DNA of 27,646 nt from JALOAP01 sp964632355 (GTDB lineage: Bacteria; Chloroflexota; Dehalococcoidia; Tepidiformales; Tepidiformaceae): NCBI GenBank assembly GCA_964632355.1, contig CAZWBW010000031.1, forward strand, positions 1-27,646. The letters run 5' to 3'. Made by a program: the position numbers and the translations under genes. Of this stretch, positions 21,152 through 27,646 are shown in pieces (position 1 is the stretch's first letter; the number at the start of each line of letters is the position of its first letter). Under the pieces are notes generated by a model that did not search any database, had not been told where the DNA came from, and saw nothing but the letters and a program-made list of their open reading frames with translations.

Positions 21152-21178
21152 CTGACACCCGGTAGTGCCGGGTGTCAG
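21152..21178. promoter_or_regulatory. Perfect 11-bp inverted repeat around TAGTG
   Basis: CTGACACCCGG (21152-21162) pairs with CCGGGTGTCAG (21168-21178). No T-run follows on either strand and both flanking genes point away, so a terminator makes little sense. An operator or an mRNA-leader hairpin is more likely. Confidence 0.6.
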
Positions 21179-21180
21179 CT

Positions 21181-21195
21181 ACGCATCCTATGCGT
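21181..21195. promoter_or_regulatory. Inverted repeat ACGCAT-CCT-ATGCGT
   Basis: Perfect six-base arms surround a three-base centre, two bases after the preceding 11-bp inverted repeat. It is a third dyad in the same divergent region. Confidence 0.45.
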
Positions 21196-21328
21196 GCAAT
21201 ACTTCTGAAAGCCGAGGGGGGATTATTTCTTCATATCTGCAAGATCCGCGCGTCACGATGACATCATATTTAAACAAAATGCATCGCGCAATTTAACCGG
21301 CATCCAGCTGTGTTCGTTCGGAGGTGAT

Positions 21329-22684
21329 ATGACCAGAACACGAAGCGCCTGGCGTTGGAGCACCGCCCTTATCCTGGTGGTGTTCTTCGCCGCATTGGTC
21401 GCCGCCTGCGGCGACGACGACGATGACAATGGCGGCGGTGGTGGGAGCAATCAATCCGGCGATACACCCTCCGGCGGGAGGAGCAACCAGCAGTTCGGCG
21501 ACGTCGATGTTATGGGCATCTGGGGCGCCGAAGAGCTCACGAACTTCGAATCCATGGTTGCCCCGTGGCAGAGTGACACCGGCGGCCGGGTGAACTTCAC
21601 CGGCACCCGCAACATCACCGCCGAGCTCACCCTCCGCGTCGAAGGCGGCAACCCGCCCGACATCGCGATCCCGGCAGAAGTCGGCCTTTTCCAGCAGTTC
21701 GCGCGCGATGGGCGCATCATCTCGCTCGACCAGTGTGAAGGCCTCGAAGACCTGGTTCGCGACAACTATCCGGAAGCCTTCGTCGAACTGGGCACCGTCG
21801 ATGGCAAGCTCTACGGCTTCTTCATGAAGGCCGACACCAAGGCCACCATCTGGTACTCGCCGAAGGTGTTCGAAGAGGCCGGCCTCGAACCGCTCGACGC
21901 CGATGCATCCTTCGACGACCTGGTCGAACTGTCCCAGCAGTTCATTGACGCCGGTGTGACGCCGTGGTCGATGGGCCTCGAAAGCGCCGAGACCAGCGGC
22001 TGGCCCGGCTCCGACTGGATCCAGCAGATCATCCTGAACGAACACGGCGAAGACGTGTACGACGGCCTTATCGACGGGTCGGTGCCGTTCACCGACGACC
22101 GTGTGAAGGACGCCTGGGAGAAGTGGGGCCAGATCGCACTGGGCGACGGCTTCACGGTGCAGGGCGGAGCCACGGGCATTAACGCCACGAACTTCCAGGA
22201 CGCAACGTACCCGCCGTTCGAAGATCCGCCACAGGCCGCGATGGTGTACCTGGGCGGGTTCGCCGCGGAATTCATCGAAGAGCAGTTCCCGGACCTCGAA
22301 CCGGGCACCGACTACGACTTCTTCGATTTCCCCGGCGGCGGAGTGACAGGCGGCGCGAACATCGTGTACGCGTTCAATAACGACCCGGCGACGTGCTCGC
22401 TGCTCACGTATCTCGCTAGCGACGAAGCGCAGCGCATCTGGGTGGAAGCGGGCGGCTTCACCTCGGTAAACACGGCCGTCGACCTCGACGCCTATCCGAA
22501 CGAGGTTGCGCGGCGCCAGGCCGAACAGCTCCTCGAAGCCGATTCGTTCCGGTTCGACCTCGACGACGCTATCGGCGGTGGGCTGCAACAGGCCTACTTC
22601 ACCGGCATCACGCAGTACCTCCAGAACCCGGGGCAACTCGACAGCATCCTGCAGAGCATCGAAAGCTCCCGGGGCAGCGACTAG
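21329..22684 (+). CDS. Carbohydrate ABC importer substrate-binding lipoprotein
   Basis: This 451-residue protein is a family-1 extracellular solute-binding protein. A signal peptide ends in the lipobox LVAAC with lipidated C27. A spacer of five Asp and then a Gly-rich run (residues 29-40) tethers the domain to the membrane. The body shows GDVDVMGIWGAEELTNFESMV near the start, GNPPDIAIP, LYGFFMKADTKATIWYSPKVFEEAGL (typical of the sugar-binding class) and a C-terminal helical region. ATG 21329 is preceded directly by GGAGGTGAT (21320-21328), close to a perfect anti-16S match. The operon order (binding protein, two permeases, ATPase) predicts uptake of an oligosaccharide or glycoside, not further specified. 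Confidence 0.93.
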   Translation: MTRTRSAWRWSTALILVVFFAALVAACGDDDDDNGGGGGSNQSGDTPSGGRSNQQFGDVDVMGIWGAEELTNFESMVAPWQSDTGGRVNFTGTRNITAELTLRVEGGNPPDIAIPAEVGLFQQFARDGRIISLDQCEGLEDLVRDNYPEAFVELGTVDGKLYGFFMKADTKATIWYSPKVFEEAGLEPLDADASFDDLVELSQQFIDAGVTPWSMGLESAETSGWPGSDWIQQIILNEHGEDVYDGLIDGSVPFTDDRVKDAWEKWGQIALGDGFTVQGGATGINATNFQDATYPPFEDPPQAAMVYLGGFAAEFIEEQFPDLEPGTDYDFFDFPGGGVTGGANIVYAFNNDPATCSLLTYLASDEAQRIWVEAGGFTSVNTAVDLDAYPNEVARRQAEQLLEADSFRFDLDDAIGGGLQQAYFTGITQYLQNPGQLDSILQSIESSRGSD

Positions 22685-22691
22685 TCGAACC

Positions 22692-22725
22692 GCGCGGGCC
22701 GTGCCCGGCTGGGCACGGTCCGCGC
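22692..22725 (+). promoter_or_regulatory. 15-bp hairpin between binding-protein and permease genes
   Basis: GCGCGGGCCGTGCCC (22692-22706) pairs with GGGCACGGTCCGCGC (22711-22725) around the loop GGCT, with a single G-T wobble. No T-run follows. Such hairpins after binding-protein genes commonly protect the upstream mRNA from 3' decay and limit readthrough, giving more binding protein than permease. Confidence 0.8.
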
Positions 22726-22745
22726 CCGCTTTCGGGAGGTAACGC

Positions 22746-23675
22746 ATGATCGGGCGGAAATGGTGGGTGCCGTGGGTATGGATGGCGCCGGCGCTCATCC
22801 TGTTGACCGTCTACCTCGTCTACCCGGTGCTCGATACGGTTCGCCGGAGCTTCCAGGATCAGCGCTCGGAGAACTGGGTAGGGTTCGATAACTACCGGTT
22901 CATCATCGACAACCCGGCGCCGCTGGTCGCCGATACACATTCGGCCCTGCTGAACAACCTGCTGTGGCTCGTACTGTTCCCGCTCATCGCGGTACCTGCC
23001 GGGCTCGTGCTGGCGGTCCTCACGTCGCGCGTCCGGTATGAATCCGCCGCGAAGTCGGCGGTGTTCATCCCGATGGCGATCTCGTTCGTCGCGGCCGCCG
23101 TCATCTTCAAGTTCATGTACGAGTTCAACCCGAACATCGGCACGGCGAACGCGCTGCTCGAACAGATCAACCGCGATCCCGTCGCCTGGCTACAGGACGT
23201 ACGGTCGCCGCAGCGGTGGCTCATCGATTCCGGTCCCGAGGACGCCCCCGGCCCGTTCCAGATCAACAACTTCGCGCTCATCGGCGTGGGGGTGTGGATG
23301 TGGACCGGGTTCGCGCTGGTGGTACTCTCGGCCGGGCTGAAGGGCATCTCGACCGAAATCCTGGAAGCCGCCCGCGTCGACGGGGCGAACGAGTTCCAGA
23401 TCTTCCGCCACATCATCCTGCCAATCCTGATGCCCACCATCATGGTGGTGACGACGACGCTCGTCATTAACGCGCTCAAGATCTTCGACCTCGTGTGGGT
23501 GATGACCGGCGGCCGCTTCAAGACCGACGTGGTCGCCACGCTGTTCTTCAAGCAGTCGTTCGTTGTGCGGGACTTCGGGGTCGGCGCTGCACTTGCGGTG
23601 GTGCTCCTGTTGGCGGTCGTCCCGGTTATGTTGATCAGCCTCCGCCGCTTCCAGTTCCAGGAGGAGATTCGCTGA
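22746..23675 (+). CDS. Carbohydrate ABC importer permease, MalF-like
   Basis: This 309-residue permease has an N-terminal helix (WVWMAPALILLTVYLVYPV) followed by WVGFDNYRFII. Further helices lie at about residues 68-92, 105-125, 178-200, 225-245 and 278-300. The EAA loop that contacts the ATPase reads EAARVDGANEFQIFRHIILPIL. A periplasmic insert (about residues 130-172) carries VRSPQRWLIDSGPEDAPG. GGGAGGT at 22734-22740 lies about six bases ahead of ATG 22746. Its stop overlaps the second permease start by one base (TGATG). Confidence 0.93.
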   Translation: MIGRKWWVPWVWMAPALILLTVYLVYPVLDTVRRSFQDQRSENWVGFDNYRFIIDNPAPLVADTHSALLNNLLWLVLFPLIAVPAGLVLAVLTSRVRYESAAKSAVFIPMAISFVAAAVIFKFMYEFNPNIGTANALLEQINRDPVAWLQDVRSPQRWLIDSGPEDAPGPFQINNFALIGVGVWMWTGFALVVLSAGLKGISTEILEAARVDGANEFQIFRHIILPILMPTIMVVTTTLVINALKIFDLVWVMTGGRFKTDVVATLFFKQSFVVRDFGVGAALAVVLLLAVVPVMLISLRRFQFQEEIR

Positions 23676-24625
23676 TGGCTACGCGTTACGGTGCGATGGA
23701 AAAGCCCGACCTGGGCGCCGGCGAAGAGCGCGCGAGCTTCGGCGACCGCTTCCGGAACTTCCTCCCGCGGCTTCCGCTGCACGTGGTGCTTATCGCGGTC
23801 ATCGTGATCTGGAGCGTGCCGACGATCGCGTTGCTCATCAGTTCGTTCCGCTCGCCACAGGACATCGCCTCCGACGGCTGGTGGAACGCGCTCTTCCCGC
23901 CGTGGGACTTCACGTGGTCGAACTACGACACGGTGCTGAACCAGCGGGGCATGGGCCGGGCCTTCGTGAACAGCCTCCTGATCACGGTCCCGGTCACGAT
24001 TCTCGTCCTGCTGATCGCGTCGGCGGCCGCCTATGCCTCGGCGTGGATGGAGTTCCCGCTGCGGAACGTGCTCTTCCTTGTGATGGTGGCGATGCTGGTG
24101 GTGCCGCTGCAGATGACGCTCATCCCGGTGCTGCGGCTCTACACGAACCTCGCCATCGATGCGGAGGTCCCAATCATCGGCGGGCGGGTGTTCGGGCCGA
24201 ACAGCTATCTCGGCATCTGGCTGGCGCACACGGCCTACGGGCTACCGTTCGCCATCTTCCTGTTACGAAACTTCTTCGGCTCGCTCCCGCGCGACCTGTT
24301 CGAATCGGCCTACCTCGATGGCGCGTCCGATCTGCGGGTGTTCTTCCGCATCGTGCTGCCGCTTTCGATGCCGGCGCTCGCGTCGCTGGCCATCTTCCAG
24401 TTCCTCTGGACGTGGAACGACCTGCTGGTCGCGCTCATCCTGCTCGGCGACCCGGACCTGGCGCCCATGACGTTGCGGATCAACAGCCTCGTGAGTTCGT
24501 TCGGTTCGTCGTACCAGTTGCTCACAGCGGCCGCGTTCGTGTCGATGGCGGTGCCGCTGCTCATGTTCTTCGCACTCCAGCGCTACTTCGTCCAGGGCAT
24601 CCTGGCGGGCGCTGTAAAGGGGTAA
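23675..24625 (+). CDS. Carbohydrate ABC importer permease, MalG-like
   Basis: This 316-residue permease begins with a cytoplasmic N-terminus of about 35 residues. Helices follow at about 36-58 (VVLIAVIVIWSVPTIALLISSF) and 108-130, with others after them. The EAA motif reads ESAYLDGASDLRVFFRIVLPLSMPALAS, and FLWTWNDLLVALILLGD is characteristic of the MalG/LacG class. AGGAGGAG at 23659-23666 lies eight bases upstream of ATG 23675, whose first base is the last base of the preceding stop codon. The frame is open further upstream, but only as a shadow of the first permease. It pairs with MalF-like permease and the ATPase downstream. Confidence 0.94.
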   Translation: MATRYGAMEKPDLGAGEERASFGDRFRNFLPRLPLHVVLIAVIVIWSVPTIALLISSFRSPQDIASDGWWNALFPPWDFTWSNYDTVLNQRGMGRAFVNSLLITVPVTILVLLIASAAAYASAWMEFPLRNVLFLVMVAMLVVPLQMTLIPVLRLYTNLAIDAEVPIIGGRVFGPNSYLGIWLAHTAYGLPFAIFLLRNFFGSLPRDLFESAYLDGASDLRVFFRIVLPLSMPALASLAIFQFLWTWNDLLVALILLGDPDLAPMTLRINSLVSSFGSSYQLLTAAAFVSMAVPLLMFFALQRYFVQGILAGAVKG

Positions 24626-24641
24626 TCCAGGGAGGCTTCCA

Positions 24642-25742
24642 ATGGCTGGCGTGACCTTCGAAAACGTCACCAAGAGGTTCGGGGAAACCTACGCAGTCAA
24701 GGACCTCTCGATGGAAGTCCCCGATAAGGAGTTCCTGGTGCTCGTCGGGCCGTCGGGCTGTGGAAAATCAACCACGCTCCGCATGCTCGCCGGCCTCGAC
24801 ACCATCACCTCGGGCACCATCCGCATCGGCGACCGCGTCGTGAACAACGTCCCGGCGAAGGACCGCGACATCGCGATGGTGTTCCAGTCGTACGCGCTCT
24901 ACCCGCACATGTCGGTGTACGACAACATGGCCTTCGGCCTCACGCTGCGAAAGATGCCGAAGTCGGAAATCGACAGGCGGGTGCGCGAAGCGGCAGCGTT
25001 GCTCGGCATCGACGAGCTATTGAAGCGGAAGCCACGGCAGCTCTCGGGCGGCCAGCGTCAGCGCGTCGCGCTGGGCCGGGCCATCGTCCGCGACCCGGCG
25101 GTGTTCCTGCTCGACGAGCCGCTTTCGAACCTGGACGCGAAGCTGCGCGTGCAAACCCGCGCCGAGATCAGCAAGCTCCACCAGCGCCTCGGCACGACGT
25201 TCATCTACGTCACGCACGACCAGGTGGAAGCCATGACCATGGCGACGAAGATCGCGGTGCTCAACCTCGGCAAGCTTCAGCAACTCGGCACGCCGCAGGA
25301 GGTGTACGAGCAGCCCGTGAACATGTTCGTCGCCGGGTTCATCGGCAGCCCCGCGACGAACTTCTTCAATACCGTCATACGGCGGGAAGGCGAATCGATC
25401 ACCGCCGACTTCGGCACCGTGCAACTCCCGGTGCCACCCCAGGTCCGGCAGGCACTCGCGCCGTACATCGACAAGCGCATCATTGTGGGTATCCGGCCGG
25501 AGCACATCCACGACGCCGAGTTCACGCCGGCCAGCACCGATGTCGCCATCCTCCCTGCCACGGTCGACGTCACGGAGATGCTGGGGAACGAGACGCTGTT
25601 GCACCTCGTCTCCGGCGAGCACCGGTTCCTCGCCCGGGTGGACCCGCGGACACAGGCGCGGCCCGGCCGCGAGATGAAGGTGGCCGTCGACGTGAGCTCG
25701 ATGATGTTCTTCGACCCCGAGACGGAGATGGCGGTGCGGTAG
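24642..25742 (+). CDS. Carbohydrate ABC importer ATPase, MsmK/UgpC-like
   Basis: This 366-residue ATPase has Walker A GPSGCGKST (36-44), Q-loop FQSYALYPHMSV, signature LSGGQRQR (134-141), Walker B VFLLDEP (154-160) and the switch histidine in YVTHDQVEAMTMA. The C-terminal regulatory domain includes QQLGTPQEVYEQPVNMFVAGFIGSP and IVGIRPEHIHDAEF, the MOI/TOBE hallmarks of the MalK/UgpC group. GGGAGG at about 24630 precedes ATG 24642. It completes a four-gene importer, so the set does not need a shared MsmK from elsewhere. It is the last gene before the composition change and the tRNA-like fragment. Confidence 0.95.
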   Translation: MAGVTFENVTKRFGETYAVKDLSMEVPDKEFLVLVGPSGCGKSTTLRMLAGLDTITSGTIRIGDRVVNNVPAKDRDIAMVFQSYALYPHMSVYDNMAFGLTLRKMPKSEIDRRVREAAALLGIDELLKRKPRQLSGGQRQRVALGRAIVRDPAVFLLDEPLSNLDAKLRVQTRAEISKLHQRLGTTFIYVTHDQVEAMTMATKIAVLNLGKLQQLGTPQEVYEQPVNMFVAGFIGSPATNFFNTVIRREGESITADFGTVQLPVPPQVRQALAPYIDKRIIVGIRPEHIHDAEFTPASTDVAILPATVDVTEMLGNETLLHLVSGEHRFLARVDPRTQARPGREMKVAVDVSSMMFFDPETEMAVR

Positions 25743-25749
25743 CGCCCCC

Positions 25750-25785
25750 GGATTCGAACCTGCGACCTTTAGGTCCGCAACCTAA
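25750..25785 (-). other. tRNA-like fragment (anticodon arm and partial T arm)
   Basis: On the minus strand TTAGG-TTGCGGA-CCTAA forms a five-base-pair anticodon-type arm. AGGTC follows as a variable region, then GCAGG-TTCGAAT-CC, which is a T-stem strand, a canonical T loop and the first two bases of the returning strand. After that CC the sequence departs from a tRNA: CCGGG instead of CCTGC. No D arm or acceptor 5' strand can be found upstream. The fragment begins eight bases after the ATPase stop. It is best explained as one end of an integrated element that targeted a tRNA gene; a decayed tRNA gene is the alternative. Confidence 0.5.
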
Positions 25786-25841
25786 CGGCCGCAGCGCGGA
25801 AAACGTCGGCCGTTAGACCGATAGTCTAACGGTCGGAGCGG
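25782..25841. repeat. Imperfect direct repeat and hairpin beside the tRNA-like fragment
   Basis: CTAACGGCCGCAGCGCGG (25782-25799) recurs as CTAACGGTCGGAGCGG (25826-25841) with few changes. Between them CCGTTAGAC (25810-25818) pairs with GTCTAACGG (25824-25832) around CGATA, and the helix extends three bases further with one wobble. On the minus strand four T bases follow shortly after, so the hairpin could be a weak terminator for the phage-like genes or an integrase-related site. Confidence 0.55.
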
Positions 25842-25853
25842 TAAACAGCGGGG

Positions 25854-26063
25854 TTACCAGACGGCGGTGACAACGATATCGGCGGGGTCGCCGTGGTCGC
25901 CGGTATCGACGAGGACGCGGCGGCCGGGGGTGAGGGCGGCGGCCGCGAGGCCGCGGCTGACGGCGACGCCATCGAGCGTTTGGGGGGCGGAACCATCGAG
26001 CCGGACGGTGGCGAGGTAGGTGTTGGAATCGAAGGCGACGATGCGGCCGCGGTAGACAACCAT
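25854..26063 (-). CDS. 69-aa beta-barrel-like phage tail protein
   Basis: This 69-residue protein starts MVVYRGRIVAFDSNTYLA and alternates short strands (TVRLDGS, LDGVAVSRG, GRRVLVDTGDHGD, ADIVVTAVW). This resembles the OB-like barrel of small phage baseplate and tail-spike components. ATG 26063 lies two bases after the stop of the tail-hub-like gene, so the two form a unit. No clear ribosome-binding site stands apart from the upstream coding sequence. TAA at 25854 ends the gene ahead of the hairpin and tRNA-like fragment. A tail assignment rests on pattern resemblance plus context, not on a catalytic motif. Confidence 0.6.
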   Translation of the reverse strand: MVVYRGRIVAFDSNTYLATVRLDGSAPQTLDGVAVSRGLAAAALTPGRRVLVDTGDHGDPADIVVTAVW

Positions 26064-26065
26064 GG

Positions 26066-27646
26066 TTAGAGCGCTCCGAGGGTGAGGATGGTGTCGTAGC
26101 GGGCGCCGGAGGGCCCGCGCCGATAGTCGAGGCCGTGGGCGAGGACGCGGTAGGGCTCGCCGTGGACGGTGATGACGTCGAAGAGTTGGGTCCCGGGGAA
26201 GAACGGTGCGACGAGTTGGCCGCGTACCTGGGCCCACTGGTCGCGCCGGAGGGCGGCGGCGGCGGCCGCGAGGGCGGCCGCGTCGGTGGCGACCTCGAGG
26301 GCGCGAAGGGGGCGAAGCTGTGGGCCGTGCTGGTAGATGCTTGCGAAGTCGACGGCGTCGGCGTAGCGGTCGGCGCCCTGGAGGCGGACCCAGTTGGCGG
26401 CGGGGGCCTCGTCGGTGAGCTCGATCGAGGTGATGGGGTGGGCGCCGGGGCCGTAGGCGTAGGCTGGGGGGTCGTTGGGGGAGCGGCCGCGGTGGCCGCG
26501 GCCTTCCGTCGCGGCGGCGCCGTCGGGGGCGGGGGGGGGGGCGGCGTGGCGTGCGCGGGCGGCGGCGGCGCTCTCGCCGAGGGGGAGTGCGAAGCCGGGG
26601 GTTTCCTGCCAGCGGGTGGAGGTGGTGGCGTCGGCGGCCATCCCGAAGCCGGCGCGTGCGGCGATGCGGCTGGCGAGTTGGAAGCGGTTGAGGGTGCCGG
26701 GCGGGGTTTGCCATGCCTGGGGTGCGCGCCAGTCGCTGAGGACATCGAGGGCGCCGGCGCCCTCGATGGTGACGGTGCGGCGGCCGTTGTTGGCGAGGCG
26801 GTGGGTGACGCGGGTGACGATGAAGGTGGGTGTGAGGCCGAACATCTCGGTGCCGCCGACGTTGTAGCCGGGGCGGAGGGCGAGGGAGCCGCCGGGGTAG
26901 ACGGCGGCGGCGAGGGCGGCGTCGGCGTCGTCGAGCTCGATGCGAAGGCGGGCGCCGGTGGGGCTGATGCGGTAGGTGGCGGCGAGAAGGCGCTCGCTGA
27001 GGTCGATGGGTGGCTGGGGGACGGCGCGCCATACGCCGGAGGGGGTGGATGCCCAGATGGTGCCGTCGGGGGCGGCGGCGAGGGCGAGGCCGAAGGCGGA
27101 GCCGGCTTCGTGTGGGGCGGGTTCTGTCCAGGCGCCAAGGGCGCCGGAGGTGCCGGGGGTGGCGGTTTCCATGACGGTGTCGCGGGCGACGGGGCCGGAT
27201 TCGCGGAGGGTGAAGGTGGCGCGGAGGTGGCTATCGAGGGTGGCGAGGGCGGGGGCGGCGAAGCTGACGGTGGACGCGGCGTCGGCCTCGGCGATGGGGA
27301 CGAGGCCGCTCCAGAGGCCGGGAGGGAAGAGGCCGTCGCCATTGAGGGTGCCCCAGACGCGGCGATGGCCGGTGGTGGCCTCGGTGCCGCTGACGAGGAG
27401 GTGAAAGTCGCCTGCGTGGTAGGTGGCGGCGATGCCGGTGATGGAGACGGCGCTGGTGTTTGACCATGTGGCGGGGGTGCCCCATGAGGCGCCGGAGCGG
27501 CGGACGGCGCGGAGGGTGGAGGTGCCGCGGGTGTAGAAGATGGCGGGGTTTTGGGTTGTGGCGTTGTAGGCGGCGGCGATGGAGCCGATGTTTGTTGTCT
27601 CGGTGGTGACGACGGTTTCGTCGGACCAGCTGGCGCCGTTGGTGGG
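26066..27646 (-). CDS. Tail-hub-like phage protein with beta-propeller-like N-terminus (5' truncated by window edge)
   Basis: By direct translation the frame is open from TAA at 26066 to the window edge, 526 residues, and the true start lies outside. The Met at 27172 is internal. Counting from the edge, residues 1-205 look like repeated four-strand blades (GSIAAAYNATTQNPAIFYTRG, SITGIAATYHAGDFHLLVSG, AAAPDGTIWASTPSGVWRA), as in beta-propellers. From about 210 the protein resembles baseplate-hub or tail-spike base domains: ARLRIELDDADAALA, FIVTRVTHRLANNGRRTVTIEG, and near the end FDVITVHGEPYRVLAHGLDY. A Pro/Ala/Gly linker coded by a C11 tract separates two hub-like parts. Plus-strand sequence here is strikingly G-rich compared with the host genes, a sign of foreign origin. 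Confidence 0.62.
   Translation of the reverse strand, partial: PTNGASWSDETVVTTETTNIGSIAAAYNATTQNPAIFYTRGTSTLRAVRRSGASWGTPATWSNTSAVSITGIAATYHAGDFHLLVSGTEATTGHRRVWGTLNGDGLFPPGLWSGLVPIAEADAASTVSFAAPALATLDSHLRATFTLRESGPVARDTVMETATPGTSGALGAWTEPAPHEAGSAFGLALAAAPDGTIWASTPSGVWRAVPQPPIDLSERLLAATYRISPTGARLRIELDDADAALAAAVYPGGSLALRPGYNVGGTEMFGLTPTFIVTRVTHRLANNGRRTVTIEGAGALDVLSDWRAPQAWQTPPGTLNRFQLASRIAARAGFGMAADATTSTRWQETPGFALPLGESAAAARARHAAPPPAPDGAAATEGRGHRGRSPNDPPAYAYGPGAHPITSIELTDEAPAANWVRLQGADRYADAVDFASIYQHGPQLRPLRALEVATDAAALAAAAAALRRDQWAQVRGQLVAPFFPGTQLFDVITVHGEPYRVLAHGLDYRRGPSGARYDTILTLGAL

Noticed and set aside
21152..21178. Intrinsic terminator
   Set aside because: There is no T-run on either strand, and both neighbouring genes are transcribed away from it.
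25743..25841. A complete tRNA gene on the minus strand
   Set aside because: Only the anticodon arm and half the T arm fit; the T stem has two mismatches, and no D arm or matching acceptor 5' strand is found.
25813..27342. Long minus-strand Pro/Ser/Ala-rich frame
   Set aside because: A shadow frame of the hub-like gene: almost pure Pro, Ser and Ala without domain pattern, whereas the other frame gives folded-looking protein.
26135..27463. Long plus-strand open frame rich in Gly/Val/Ala, opposite the tail genes
   Set aside because: It is antisense to the hub-like gene; its Gly-run composition arises from the G-rich strand, and it has no motifs or ribosome-binding site.

Overview
The window is GC-rich, densely coded bacterial DNA. 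The gene set (rplU-rpmA-rpmE followed by a DUF1385/YqhQ-type membrane protein, a DUF2203 protein, GlgC, QueF) and the mixture of strong Shine-Dalgarno genes with apparently leaderless ones suggest a member of the Chloroflexota, possibly a Dehalococcoidia/Tepidiforma-like lineage. That placement is inference; there is no rRNA here to settle it.

Layout. 1-2045: ribosomal proteins L21, L27 and L31 with a promoter and a clear terminator, then a DUF1385 membrane protein. 2046-2206: intergenic heptad repeats. 2207-8771: a biosynthetic-looking locus. On the minus strand, a PLP fold-III amino-acid decarboxylase, an ATP-grasp ligase, a GT2 glycosyltransferase and an acetoacetate-decarboxylase-like enzyme; divergent from them, an 86-residue unknown protein and a NodU/TobZ-type carbamoyltransferase. 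I know no named pathway with this combination and regard it as the best candidate for an undescribed system. 8781-10019: a divergent NnrE-like protein and QueF (minus strand). 10108-11795: an ABC-2 exporter. 11955-12494: a 21-aa hydrophobic microprotein, a YbaB-like protein and a 26-aa microprotein overlapping its stop. 12545-15314: a two-domain chromate transporter, a small membrane protein, a PRC-barrel-like protein and a cyclic-nucleotide-binding protein. 15318-15438: four adjacent tandem arrays, all with a 7-bp period. 15542-17525: a zinc-ribbon protein, GlgC and DUF2203.

17625-21079: tRNA-Ser(GGA), an ORF6N-domain protein, a phosphoesterase, an MmcQ/YjbR protein and a second ABC-2 exporter on the minus strand. 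21329-25742: a complete carbohydrate-type ABC importer operon (lipoprotein binding protein, two permeases, ATPase) with three inverted repeats upstream and a large hairpin after the binding-protein gene.

25743-27646: composition changes sharply. A fragment resembling the 3' half of a tRNA lies next to an imperfect direct repeat and a hairpin. Beyond it are two minus-strand genes resembling phage tail proteins: a small beta-barrel-like protein and a long hub-like protein whose frame stays open to the window edge. This looks like one end of an integrated phage or tail-derived element.
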